From: Pseudomonas lurida
GTDB taxonomy: Bacteria > Pseudomonadota > Gammaproteobacteria > Pseudomonadales > Pseudomonadaceae
Assembly (NCBI RefSeq): GCF_002563895.1
Contig: NZ_PDJB01000001.1
Span: 3,641,501-3,705,500, forward strand
Reading direction: 5' to 3'
Length of the DNA: 64,000 nucleotides
Made by a program: the position numbers and the translations under genes
The notes under the pieces: model-generated
Seen by the model: the letters and a program-made list of their open reading frames with translations, nothing else
Databases searched by the model: none
What the model was told of the DNA's origin: nothing
Part shown: positions 9,470 through 17,809 of the stretch, in pieces
Layout: every line of letters begins with the position of its first letter
Numbering within the stretch: the stretch's first letter is position 1

Positions 9470-10258
9470 ATGCCGCCTAAAGGACGTGACAAGACGGTCC
9501 GCCGCAGTGTGCCGGGGCTTTCCAGCCTGCCACGGCCGGTGTACGGGCGCACTGAATCGCTGCCCAACCGCGCGCTGACCCGCCGGCACAGCCACCCGTG
9601 GGTGCAATTGTCCTACGCGATTTCCGGGGTGCTGGAGATCCAGACCAGCGTTGGCCGCTTCGTGGCGCCGCCCCAGCGTGCGGTGTGGATTCCGGCGGGT
9701 GTGCCGCACCGGGTCTACAGCTCGCCGCACACCGAAATGCGCAGCCTGTACCTGGACTGCAGCGTTACCACATGGGCGGCCGGGCACTGTCATGTGCTGG
9801 AAGTGAGCAGTTTGCTGCGCGAGCTGATCCGCAGCTTCAGCGAGCTGCCAGTGGAATATGCCGAGGATGGGCCGGATGGCCGGCTGGCCCAGGTGGTGCT
9901 GGACCAGTTGGCGGCGGCGCCGCAGGTGGACCTGATGCTACCGTTGCCGCTGGACCCGCGTTTGCGGCAGATCTATCGCAGCCTGAACCTGCACCCGGAG
10001 CAACAGACAACCCTGGGGCAGTGGAGCCAGAAGCTGGGGGTGAGCGAGAAGACACTCAGTCGGTTGTTCTTGAGCGATACCGGGCTGACGTTTCGAGCCT
10101 GGCGCCAGCGTTTGCGACTGTTGACCGCCCTGCCCGCCCTGGAACGAGGCGAGCGGGTGACGGATGTGGCGCTGGGGTGTGGGTATGAGTCGACGTCGGC
10201 GTTTATCAATGCGTTTCGGCAGCAGTTCGATGCCACCCCGGGCGAGTTCTTCCGCTGA
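9470..10258 (+). CDS. AraC family transcriptional regulator with cupin sensor
   Basis: This is a 262-residue protein. The N-terminal cupin-type sensor (RRHSHPWVQLSYAISGVLEI, then WIPAGVPHRV) is followed by a C-terminal AraC helix-turn-helix pair from about residue 170. The second helix-turn-helix ends in GCGYESTSAFINAFRQQF and TPGEFFR, the family signature. The cupin histidines suggest metal or small-ligand binding. It is divergent from the BASS-family transporter and probably regulates it. The effector is unknown. Confidence 0.9.
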   Translation: MPPKGRDKTVRRSVPGLSSLPRPVYGRTESLPNRALTRRHSHPWVQLSYAISGVLEIQTSVGRFVAPPQRAVWIPAGVPHRVYSSPHTEMRSLYLDCSVTTWAAGHCHVLEVSSLLRELIRSFSELPVEYAEDGPDGRLAQVVLDQLAAAPQVDLMLPLPLDPRLRQIYRSLNLHPEQQTTLGQWSQKLGVSEKTLSRLFLSDTGLTFRAWRQRLRLLTALPALERGERVTDVALGCGYESTSAFINAFRQQFDATPGEFFR

Positions 10259-10312
10259 TTGTCCTGACGACGCTGGCTGGTCTGCGATGACGGCGTATCA
10301 GCAGCATTTTTT

Positions 10313-10352
10313 GGGCTGGCAGACCGCTATCGCAGGCAAGCCAGCTCCAACC
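10313..10352. repeat. REP element
   Basis: The motif GGCTGGCAGACCGCTATCGC followed by AGGCAAGCCAGCTCC is an imperfect palindrome of the standard Pseudomonas REP type. It lies between two convergent genes. Confidence 0.7.
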
Positions 10353-10371
10353 TTTTGAGCCGTGTTCGATT

Positions 10372-11385
10372 TCAGCTACCGTTGCCGCCGTGGGCCTCTT
10401 CGAAGAAGTAGTCCTTCCAGCTCGCGGCCTTGTTTTTGAGCACGCCCAGCGCCTGCAATTTCTCGGCGTAGATAGAGGTACGCTGGGGCACGATGGTGAA
10501 GTCGATCTCCGGGTCCTGGACGATCTTCTCTACCAGGTCCAATGGCAACTTCGACTGCTCTACGCGGATGTAGGCCTTGGCTGCGGCCGGCTTGTCGGCC
10601 TTGATGATCTTCTCGGCTTCGGCCAGCGCGTCATAGAACGCCTTATAGGTCCTGGGGTTCTCGTCATGAAACTTCTGCGTGGTGTACAGCACGTTGAACG
10701 TCGCCTGGCCACCGAGGATGTCGTAGGAGCTCAACACTTTGTGCACATTCGGATTGAGCAATTCCTGGTACTGGAACGGCGGGCTGGAGAAGTGCGCGTT
10801 GATCTCCGAACCACCGGCAATCAATGCCGCCGTTGCGTCCGGGTGGGCCAGGCTGATGGAGATGTCGTCGAACTTCTTGTAGTTGGCATCACCGAACTGC
10901 TTGGCGGTCTCGATCTGCAAGGTGCGCGACTGGAAACCCACACCGGCGGCAGGCACCGCGATACGGTCTTTCTCGGTGAAGTCCTTGAGGGTTTTCACAT
11001 TGGGGTTGTTGGTCAGCAGGTAGTTGGGCATCGACCCCAGGGAGGCGATGGCCTTGACGTTCTGCTTGCCTTTCGTGCGGTCCCACAGCGTCAGCATCGG
11101 CGGCACACCCGCGGAGACCACGTCGAGGGCGCCGGCCAGCAACGATTCGTTCATGGCCGTGGCGCCGGAAATGCTGTTCCACTCCACCTTGATATCCAGG
11201 CCCTGTTCCTTGCCGTGCTTTTCGATCAGGTTCTGGTCGCGCACCACATCGAGAATCAGGTAGCCGATACCGAATTGCTGGGCGATGCTGATCTTGCCTT
11301 CGGCCTGGGCACCCGGGCTGAGCAAGGCGCTTGCGGCAGCCAGGGAAGCCGCCAGGAGAGTCAGGGACGAACGCTTGAGGGTCAT
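10372..11385 (-). CDS. Orphan ABC substrate-binding protein (NrtA/SsuA/THI5-like)
   Basis: This is a 337-residue secreted protein with a clear signal peptide ending PGAQA. The mature sequence opens EGKISIAQQFGIGYLILDVV and has the NESLLAGALDVVSAGVPPML and GVGFQSRTLQIE segments of the nitrate/sulfonate/taurine-type binding proteins (NMT1/THI5-like). It would bind a small organic or sulfonated compound in the periplasm. No permease or ATPase gene flanks it, so it must share a distant transporter or have another role. Confidence 0.85.
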   Translation of the reverse strand: MTLKRSSLTLLAASLAAASALLSPGAQAEGKISIAQQFGIGYLILDVVRDQNLIEKHGKEQGLDIKVEWNSISGATAMNESLLAGALDVVSAGVPPMLTLWDRTKGKQNVKAIASLGSMPNYLLTNNPNVKTLKDFTEKDRIAVPAAGVGFQSRTLQIETAKQFGDANYKKFDDISISLAHPDATAALIAGGSEINAHFSSPPFQYQELLNPNVHKVLSSYDILGGQATFNVLYTTQKFHDENPRTYKAFYDALAEAEKIIKADKPAAAKAYIRVEQSKLPLDLVEKIVQDPEIDFTIVPQRTSIYAEKLQALGVLKNKAASWKDYFFEEAHGGNGS

Positions 11386-11549
11386 GGGGGTCTGCCGCGC
11401 TTTTGAGAAGGTGAGCGAGGGTAGCCACGATTTTTAAGACAGGAAAAGAATATCGGGTTCTATTGTTATGCAAATTACCCACAAATGGGCGCCTGGCTGT
11501 TATTGTGCCGCGCTTTGAAAAGCTATCGAACACTGCGAGGAAATGGACG

Positions 11550-11978
11550 TTGAACACTGACGAAAAAATGACTGGGGACCTGTTCGAGGTCGATAAGCGC
11601 CTGTCACTCAAACCCGTGGTGGACTTCAACGCCTATCTGCGCAGTGCGTTCGGTGACGGCGCCTGCACCTGCGTGCGCTGCGCCGCCGGCCATGGCGATG
11701 AAACCGGGTATGCGTTCCAGCACACGTTCACCTTCGACGGCCGCCCCACCCACCGCCGATTCGCCTCCACGGCGGGCAGTGACGTGCTGGCGATGCTGAA
11801 GAAAGCCTGGCTGTCGTATTCCAAGACCGAGTTGCCGCTCAGCGGCGTGCTGGCCCTCGACACGGTGAAGGACTTTGTCGAGCCGCAGTTGCACAAGCGC
11901 CTGGTGCCGTTGTTCGTGGCCAGTGAGTTGGTCAAGGATGTAGACGGCGCACTGCACTTGCAGCCACAAGCCGCCTGA
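11550..11978 (+). CDS. Conserved hypothetical protein
   Basis: I do not recognise this soluble protein of about 142 residues. It begins MNTDEKMTGDLFEVDKRLSL if the TTG at 11550 is used. That TTG has GCGAGGAAA upstream, while the ATG at 11568 has no clear ribosome site. It has one cysteine pair in CTCVRCAAGHGDE, a possible metal or redox site, and no signal peptide or membrane helix. It is divergent from the orphan binding protein and convergent with the methyltransferase gene. Confidence 0.7.
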   Translation: MNTDEKMTGDLFEVDKRLSLKPVVDFNAYLRSAFGDGACTCVRCAAGHGDETGYAFQHTFTFDGRPTHRRFASTAGSDVLAMLKKAWLSYSKTELPLSGVLALDTVKDFVEPQLHKRLVPLFVASELVKDVDGALHLQPQAA

Positions 11979-12069
11979 TCGCGTCAGACGTAAACGGGCA
12001 CGCCCAGACGCCGGGTGTGCAGGTCGGTGATGAAATATGCCTCCTCGATCCCGAAGGTGAGCATCGCCG

Positions 12070-13014
12070 TCAGCGCAATCGGGTGACGGTGAGTGCGACC
12101 ACGGCAATCCGCTCCACACGTTCGTAGCCGGGCTTGGCCAACTCTTCACCAAACACATCGGGGTCGAGTTCACGGTAGGTCCAGGCGTAGGCATCGCTGC
12201 CGAGCAATGGCCTGACCGCCGCCAGGAACGGGTCCTGGCCCGCGACAATCGCCACGCCGGTGTACAGCACCAGGCTACCGCCCAGGGCCAGGCGCCCCAG
12301 GGATTCGCTGGCGATTCGCACCGACAACTGCTCCCCCAATGTCCCGCCGCCATGGCGATAGGCACGTTGGCGGTCATCATTCATGTACGGCGGGTTGGCG
12401 ACGATCAGGTCGAACTCGCCCTCCACGCTCGCCAGCACGTCGCTGTGGTAGGCGCTGACGTTGCCCAGCCCGGCCAGTTCGGCATTCACTGCCGTCATGC
12501 GCAAGGCGCGCGGGTTGATATCCACCGCCAGGACCTGCGCGTCATGCCGCGCACGGGCAATCACCAATGCGCCCACACCGGCGCCGCAGCCAATGTCCAC
12601 GGCGCGTTTGATCGGTTCGAAACGCTGTTGCAGATGGGCTTCGATCACCTGGGCGAAGCGGTAGCTGTCCGGCCCGAAAAACACCGCGTCGGCTTGCGTG
12701 GTGGGGTAAGCGGAATGCGCAAACAGCAGGTCGTCCAGGCTCGACCAACGCACCGCACTGCGCCACAGCGCGTCGTGCTTTTCGACGACATCGGCCTGCT
12801 GCAATTCTTCACGAAAGGCTTCGGGCAGCAGGTCGTTGCCAAAGGGTATCGACCAGCCGAACACGTCGCGCAGGTCCGTCGCCAATGGCATTGCCAGGCG
12901 TTGAAACACCCGTTCATGGGTCAGGGGCGTCGGGGTGATGAAACGGTAGCCGCTCTCTTTCAACCCCCGTCCCAGGTTCAGCAGGGCGCGGTCGGCGAGT
13001 TGTTGTGCAGACAT
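12070..13014 (-). CDS. Class I SAM-dependent methyltransferase
   Basis: This is a 314-residue protein. The SAM-binding motif I is VDIGCGAGVGAL (about 139-150), with an acidic end to strand two (VLAVDINPRAL) and NPPYM at about 207-211. NPPY is the catalytic motif of enzymes that methylate amide or exocyclic amino nitrogens (PrmA/PrmB/TrmN6-like MTS fold). The N-terminal 110 residues are extra and unassigned. The ATG at 13014 has TAAGGAATTC upstream. It starts 11 bp after the diiron-protein stop and is almost surely co-transcribed with it. The substrate is unknown. Confidence 0.85.
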   Translation of the reverse strand: MSAQQLADRALLNLGRGLKESGYRFITPTPLTHERVFQRLAMPLATDLRDVFGWSIPFGNDLLPEAFREELQQADVVEKHDALWRSAVRWSSLDDLLFAHSAYPTTQADAVFFGPDSYRFAQVIEAHLQQRFEPIKRAVDIGCGAGVGALVIARARHDAQVLAVDINPRALRMTAVNAELAGLGNVSAYHSDVLASVEGEFDLIVANPPYMNDDRQRAYRHGGGTLGEQLSVRIASESLGRLALGGSLVLYTGVAIVAGQDPFLAAVRPLLGSDAYAWTYRELDPDVFGEELAKPGYERVERIAVVALTVTRLR

Positions 13015-13025
13015 AGGCGAATTCC

Positions 13026-14405
13026 TTAGCGCAAGCGCGCGCGCAGTTGGATAAAGCGACGGGTTGCGTACAACCCGGCGGGCGTGCAATGGCGTCGCGC
13101 TGACAGCCACGGGATCAGTACATGAAGCTGCTGATGATCGGGCAGGTTCGACAACGACTCGACCAGCGCCTGGGTGTCCGGGTCTGCAGGACGATGCTGC
13201 TCGCGGGAGAACCGGCTGCCGCGTCCGGGCCGCACGGGCGGCACGCGCTGGCCGCTGATCCAGTCACCGGCGATCCAGTCGTGCAATACCTGTTTTTCGT
13301 AGCCACTGAATACACCGAACATTGCCGCGCCCGCGCCCTCGATCAGTTGCCAGAAACGGCTGTCGGCCGGGTCCTGGTGACGCTTGATCCAGCCCTTGTC
13401 TTGCAGGGCCTGGAGAAAGGCACCGATCTGCCCCGGCTGCGCCAGCCATTGGTTGACGGTCTTGCCTTCGAAGCGGCAGTAGTCAGAGTGCAGGTGCTGG
13501 CCAAATGTTCGCTTGCGCTCAAGCATCGCCACCACCTCGTCCTGCAGGTGAAAACCATTGATCACAGCGGTGGTGCCCGGGCCAAGGTCGTTGAGGCGAT
13601 AACCCTCGGCCACGCGACGGTAGAAGTCTGCCCTGCCCTCGCCCAGCGGCAACAGGTTGAGCACCGACTGCGCCGCCTTGCACGCGTGGCCGCTGCTGGC
13701 GTTGTCGATGGTCACGTGCAAGGTGAAGTAATACGGGTCGATACCCAACTCGCTCAACTCGTACGACGTGATCAGCAGGTGCAGGGGCAACTGCTCATAG
13801 CCGAGGTTGTAGCCGATGATTTCCGGCAGGAATTCCTCGGCGAACACGCCCAGGGCCATCTGCAGCGCGCCTTGCAAGTAGTGCGCGTCTTCGAGGCCGG
13901 CGTCGCTGTCGGCATCGTATTCGTTGAGCAATTTACGGTAGATCACCACATGGTTCTGCGCAGCTTCACCGTCACCCAATTCTTCGAGGTAGGTGGTGAG
14001 CAGGCCGTCGAAACGCGGGTCCTGCCAATAGCGCAGCAGACCGTTGAGCCAGGCGCCGTCGACCTGTTTGGTCGGGGCCACGCGCTGCAGGAAATACAGC
14101 GCATGGGCCTTGTTCTGGAAGTAGCGACGTGGCCGCCCTTGCTGGCGTTGCTCCAGGTAATCGGCGTAGGCCTGGGCCACCTCGGCGCAACGCTGTTCGA
14201 TCCAGGCCGGCAGTTGCTCGGGGCTCTGCGGCAGTTCGCTGGGCGCGTCCTGCACCTGCGCCAGCTGCGCCCGCAGAAAGTCCCGCGCCGCCTGTTCCGC
14301 GCCCTGGACTTCGGCATAGAGCTGTTGATACAGCCCATGGTACTGGCCGGGCGCCGAGTGGGTGATAGAGGCCGGCTGGCCTGACAGCGCTGCAAGAAGC
14401 GTCAT
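13026..14405 (-). CDS. Iron-containing redox enzyme family (heme-oxygenase-like diiron) protein
   Basis: This is a 459-residue, mostly helical protein. Two blocks match the heme-oxygenase-like diiron oxidase family (Haem_oxygenas_2). One is LEELGDGEAAQNHVVIYRKL near residues 140-160. The other is EFLPEIIGYNLGYE, then ELGIDPYYFTLHVTIDNASS and GH, near 190-240. These supply the Glu/His/Asp metal ligands (for example E142, H152, H230, D234, H240). Known relatives include UndA, SznF and BesC, which oxidise fatty acids, guanidines or amino acids. The start is the ATG at 14405 after GGAAACTGCC; an upstream in-frame extension looks non-coding. It is the first gene of a pair with the methyltransferase. 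Confidence 0.85.
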   Translation of the reverse strand: MTLLAALSGQPASITHSAPGQYHGLYQQLYAEVQGAEQAARDFLRAQLAQVQDAPSELPQSPEQLPAWIEQRCAEVAQAYADYLEQRQQGRPRRYFQNKAHALYFLQRVAPTKQVDGAWLNGLLRYWQDPRFDGLLTTYLEELGDGEAAQNHVVIYRKLLNEYDADSDAGLEDAHYLQGALQMALGVFAEEFLPEIIGYNLGYEQLPLHLLITSYELSELGIDPYYFTLHVTIDNASSGHACKAAQSVLNLLPLGEGRADFYRRVAEGYRLNDLGPGTTAVINGFHLQDEVVAMLERKRTFGQHLHSDYCRFEGKTVNQWLAQPGQIGAFLQALQDKGWIKRHQDPADSRFWQLIEGAGAAMFGVFSGYEKQVLHDWIAGDWISGQRVPPVRPGRGSRFSREQHRPADPDTQALVESLSNLPDHQQLHVLIPWLSARRHCTPAGLYATRRFIQLRARLR

Positions 14406-14600
14406 GATGGCAGTTTCCGCAAAGTCCGATACAACCAGGCCTCCCGAAGAAGAGGCCCCGCAAGAGCGCTGAGAACCACACGCTTCTAGAATGAAGAGCA
14501 TCGGGGTGCGGGGAAAATTCAATCAGGGTTGGAAAGGTGCGGATCGGCGGTCGCTTTCCTGCCACCGCCACTGAGCCTCATACCGGCTCATTACCAGCCA

Positions 14601-15560
14601 TCAGTAATCAGTGATCTGCGTGCCGGCAATCGTTTGGGCGAAACCCACGCCGAACAGCTTTGCAGGCGTTTCGAAGCCGGCGCGAAGTTCGCCGCTGAGT
14701 ACACGGCGTGCGGCTTCCACGGCCGCCAGCGGGGTGTAGCTGTAGCCGTTGACGGTCTCGATGACGGAGCGCGCCACCGAGCCATCGGCGCCGGTGACTA
14801 CGGCCACGGCGCGGGCACGGTGGGCATCGCGCTGGGCCTGGGTGGGGCCGTCGGGCAGCAGCGCCAGGTCACCTTCGGGAAAGGCCTCGCCGGTGATATG
14901 CACGAACATCGCGATAGTCGGGATGGCGCTGGAGTGCCAGGCAGTGACCAGGTCGCCAAAGGACAGCGGAGCGCACAGCACCGGACCGTCGCCAAAGTCC
15001 AGGGACTGTGGCTGGGCGTCCGGCGTCTCGACCAGGTGGCCGTCGATGCGCCTCATCACGCCTGCGCCAATGATCTCGCCCACACTCATGGCCGAACCCC
15101 GGGACATGGCACCGGGAACCTGCAAGGCGATTGTTACGGACAGGGGTTGCTGCACGCGGCTGGCGACATGCCTGACCAGGCAATCGGTGGGGACCACGTC
15201 CCAGCCCACGCCGGGCAGCAACATGACATCCACCCCGCTGCCGAGTTGCTCGGCCAGGCGATACACGTTGATTTCGGCGGCGATGTCCAGGTAGTCGGTG
15301 CCGCTGGCGATGCAGGCGCGCATCAAGGCCTCGGCGGTTTGCACGAAGGGGCCGGCGAAATTGAGTACTACGTCGATACCCTCCAATTGGCTGGCCTGGG
15401 GGCTGAACACACGGTATGGCGCGTTCAACTCGGCCGCCAGGGAAGCCAGGCGTTCGGCGTTGCGGCCGGCGAGTACCAGGTTGAGTCCGAGTTTTTTTGC
15501 GTGTTCCGCCGCCATGCGCCCGGTATAGCCGGTGGCGCCGTAAATCATCAATGTCTTCAT
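14601..15560 (-). CDS. Saccharopine dehydrogenase-like NAD(P)-binding protein
   Basis: This is a 319-residue protein with the N-terminal nucleotide-binding motif MIYGATGYTGRM and the segments VLAGRNAERL and VVLNFAGPFVQTAEALMRAC. These are typical of the trans-acting enoyl reductase / saccharopine dehydrogenase superfamily. The exact reaction is unknown. It overlaps the VOC gene by 4 bp (ATGA), so it is the third gene of an operon with that gene and the SDR at 15975. The AraC regulator at 16848 is the likely controller. Confidence 0.88.
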   Translation of the reverse strand: MKTLMIYGATGYTGRMAAEHAKKLGLNLVLAGRNAERLASLAAELNAPYRVFSPQASQLEGIDVVLNFAGPFVQTAEALMRACIASGTDYLDIAAEINVYRLAEQLGSGVDVMLLPGVGWDVVPTDCLVRHVASRVQQPLSVTIALQVPGAMSRGSAMSVGEIIGAGVMRRIDGHLVETPDAQPQSLDFGDGPVLCAPLSFGDLVTAWHSSAIPTIAMFVHITGEAFPEGDLALLPDGPTQAQRDAHRARAVAVVTGADGSVARSVIETVNGYSYTPLAAVEAARRVLSGELRAGFETPAKLFGVGFAQTIAGTQITDY

Positions 15561-15958
15561 GAGGTGTGCTGCCAGTTTTTGTAGACGAATTCGAGGCTGT
15601 AGCCGTCCGGGTCGAGCACGTTGGCGGCGTAATAGTTGGGGTCGTAGTGCAAGCGCGCACCTGGCGCACCCTTGTCGGTGGCGCCGTTGACCAGCGCGGC
15701 GGCGTACGCCTCTTCGACTTCGGCGCGGTTGTGGGCGACAAAGCCCACCTGCACGGCCCGCCCTTCCACCACGCCCTCGCGCAGCCAGAAAAATATCCGG
15801 CCATGGGCGCCGAACCCCTTCAGGTCGGGGTGCCCGGGTGGGCCGTCCTTGCCGTCGTAGTCATGCCGCACAGTAATACCGAGTGGCGTCAGGGCGGCTT
15901 CGTAGAAACGGATGGAGCGTTCGATATCGCTCACGGAAATAAACAGATGATCCAGCAT
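15557..15958 (-). CDS. VOC (glyoxalase/bleomycin-resistance fold) protein
   Basis: This is a 133-residue protein with the vicinal-oxygen-chelate pattern: MLDHLFISVSDIERSIRFYE at the start and NVLDPDGYSLEFVYKN near the end. The likely metal ligands are the early His4 and the late glutamate in SLEF. The ATG at 15958 is preceded by GGGAGG. A longer frame reaches 16084 but runs into the upstream gene. It may handle a reactive product of the flanking dehydrogenases; that is inference from the operon. Confidence 0.88.
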   Translation of the reverse strand: MLDHLFISVSDIERSIRFYEAALTPLGITVRHDYDGKDGPPGHPDLKGFGAHGRIFFWLREGVVEGRAVQVGFVAHNRAEVEEAYAAALVNGATDKGAPGARLHYDPNYYAANVLDPDGYSLEFVYKNWQHTS

Positions 15959-15974
15959 GCTGCGGCCTCCCGAT

Positions 15975-16718
15975 TCAGATGATGTAGCCGCCGGCGACCT
16001 CAATGGTCTGGGCATTGATCCAGCGACCTTCTTGCGACAGCAACAGGGCAATGACTCGTGCGACGTCTTGCGGCTCACCGACACGGCCCAGGGCGGTTTG
16101 CCCAGCCAGCAGGGCCTCGAATTCGTCGTTCAAGCCGCCGCCCAGCTCGGTACGAATGGCGCCGGGCGATACGGCATTGGCGCGGATACGGCGTTCACCG
16201 AATTCCTTGGCCATGTAGCGGGTGAGCACATCCAGGCCGCCCTTGAACGCCGCGTAAGGCGCCACGCCAGACGTTGCAACGCGCGTCGTGGCGCTGGTGA
16301 GGTTGACGATGCTGGCGTGTTCTTCCAGCAACGGCAGCAAGGTCTGGGTCAGAAAGAACGGCCCCTTGAGGTGCACGTTGAACAGGCCGTCGAATTGCGC
16401 TTCGGTGACCGACTCAAGGGGGTTGAACAGGCCATAGCCGGCATTGTTCACCAGGCCGCTCAAGGACGTTACACCCCAGATGGTGTGCAGGACGCGTGTC
16501 ACCGCCTCACGGAACACAGCGAACGTGCTGACAGTGGCCACGTCCAATGCCAGTGCCACGGCTTTGCCGCCGGCAGCCTCTATGCGTTGGACCACCGCCT
16601 GTGCCGCCTCCGGGTTGCGGTTGTAAGTCAGGATCACGCCATGCCCCTGACGCGCACATAGCTCGGCGGTACTGGCACCGATCCCGCGGCTGCCTCCGGT
16701 AATCACGATAACGCCCAT
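15975..16718 (-). CDS. SDR family oxidoreductase
   Basis: This is a 247-residue short-chain dehydrogenase with VITGGSRGIGAST, NNAGYG, a serine in NLTSATT, and YAAFKGG as the Y-x-x-x-K active site. It ends with IEVAGGYII. The start at 16718 follows TGGAGCAGACC. It is the first gene of the SDR / VOC / saccharopine-dehydrogenase-like operon, 129 bp from the divergent AraC gene. The substrate is unknown. Confidence 0.9.
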   Translation of the reverse strand: MGVIVITGGSRGIGASTAELCARQGHGVILTYNRNPEAAQAVVQRIEAAGGKAVALALDVATVSTFAVFREAVTRVLHTIWGVTSLSGLVNNAGYGLFNPLESVTEAQFDGLFNVHLKGPFFLTQTLLPLLEEHASIVNLTSATTRVATSGVAPYAAFKGGLDVLTRYMAKEFGERRIRANAVSPGAIRTELGGGLNDEFEALLAGQTALGRVGEPQDVARVIALLLSQEGRWINAQTIEVAGGYII

Positions 16719-16847
16719 GGTCTGCTCCACTGCTGAAAAGTTGAGTGACCACAGTAGCCATCGCCCTACCCCGTGACGCAGCCATTCCTGCCTCAATCCT
16801 GCCTGTTCCTGCTTTTTGCTTGCGCAGCGTTCGCCAGAAGGAACAGC

Positions 16848-17747
16848 ATGGCCAGCATGAATACTCAATTGACCGAACTGCGCGCCTTGGCCGCCAAGGC
16901 CGAAAACCGCCGCACCGAGACCGGCATCCCGCGGGTGGCGATGGTCCAGGGCGCAATCCCCGAGCATCTGCTGGCGGCCGTTTACGAGCCGATGATCAAC
17001 CTGATCCTGCAGGGCAGCAAATCCCTGACGGTGGGCGACCGCACATTGCATTACGACCCGGCGACCTATTTTGTGATGTCGATCGAGTTGCCCGCCGTGG
17101 GGGTGGTGAACCCGGCGGTGACGGGCGAGCCCTACCTGGCGGTGAGCTTGACCCTTGAGCCGACAGTGCTGAACACCCTGCTCAATGACCTCCCGGCGCC
17201 CACCGGACGCAGCGAACAGGAAGCCGGTTTCTCGGTAGCGGCCGTCACGCCCGCCTTGATGGATGCCTGGGTGCGCATGCTGCGGTTGATGGGCGACCCG
17301 GTGGCGATTGCCGCCTTGGCGCCTGCGTATGAACGGGAAATCCTCTACCACGTGCTACAAGGCCCGCATGGCTGGATGTTGCGCGAGGTGGCCGCGCCGG
17401 ACACCGCCATGGCGAGGGTCAGCCAGGCGATCCAATGGATCCGTCGGGACTTTGCCGAACCGATTCGTGTGCAAGCGTTGGCGCAGAAAGCGGCGATGAG
17501 CGTTTCGGCGTTCCACCGCCACTTCAAGGCGGTGACCAACCTGAGCCCGTTGCAGTATCAGAAACGCGTGCGTCTGTTGCAGGCGCGCACGTTGATGGTG
17601 GCCAGTGCCAGCAGCGTGACCAGTGCGGCATTTGAGGTGGGGTATGAAAGCGCGACCCAATTCAGCCGCGACTATGCGCGGGTGTTCGGGTTGCCGCCGG
17701 CAAGGGATACGGCGAGGATTTTGGCGGCGAACAAAGGCCAGAGGTAG
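16848..17747 (+). CDS. AraC family transcriptional regulator (AraC_N type)
   Basis: This is a 299-residue regulator. The N-terminal half (GAIPEHLLAAVYEPMINLIL, then the cupin-like DPATYFVMSIELPA) matches the AraC_N family, and the C-terminal half has the double helix-turn-helix (MSVSAFHRHFKAVTNLSPLQ, then VGYESATQFSRDYARVFG). The ATG at 16848 follows AGAAGG; 25 upstream in-frame codons are probably not translated. It is divergent from the SDR operon at 15557-16718 and is its probable regulator. Confidence 0.9.
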   Translation: MASMNTQLTELRALAAKAENRRTETGIPRVAMVQGAIPEHLLAAVYEPMINLILQGSKSLTVGDRTLHYDPATYFVMSIELPAVGVVNPAVTGEPYLAVSLTLEPTVLNTLLNDLPAPTGRSEQEAGFSVAAVTPALMDAWVRMLRLMGDPVAIAALAPAYEREILYHVLQGPHGWMLREVAAPDTAMARVSQAIQWIRRDFAEPIRVQALAQKAAMSVSAFHRHFKAVTNLSPLQYQKRVRLLQARTLMVASASSVTSAAFEVGYESATQFSRDYARVFGLPPARDTARILAANKGQR

Positions 17748-17764
17748 AGAAGCACAACCAAAGT

Positions 17765-17788
17765 GGCGAGGGAGCGGGCTCCCTCGCC
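17765..17788. terminator. Hairpin between convergent genes, probable bidirectional terminator
   Basis: GGCGAGGGA and TCCCTCGCC form a perfect 9-bp stem around GCGGGC. It lies between the stops of the AraC gene and the ABC binding-protein gene. There is no strong T-run, so it may also be one of the repeated GGGAGCGGGCTCCC palindromes of Pseudomonas. Confidence 0.6.
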
Positions 17789-17809
17789 TGCGCTACATTT
17801 AGCAGGCGC

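Noticed and set aside
13122..14384. 420-codon plus-strand frame opposite the diiron protein
   Set aside because: The minus-strand product has conserved metal-ligand blocks; the plus-strand product has no recognisable domain.
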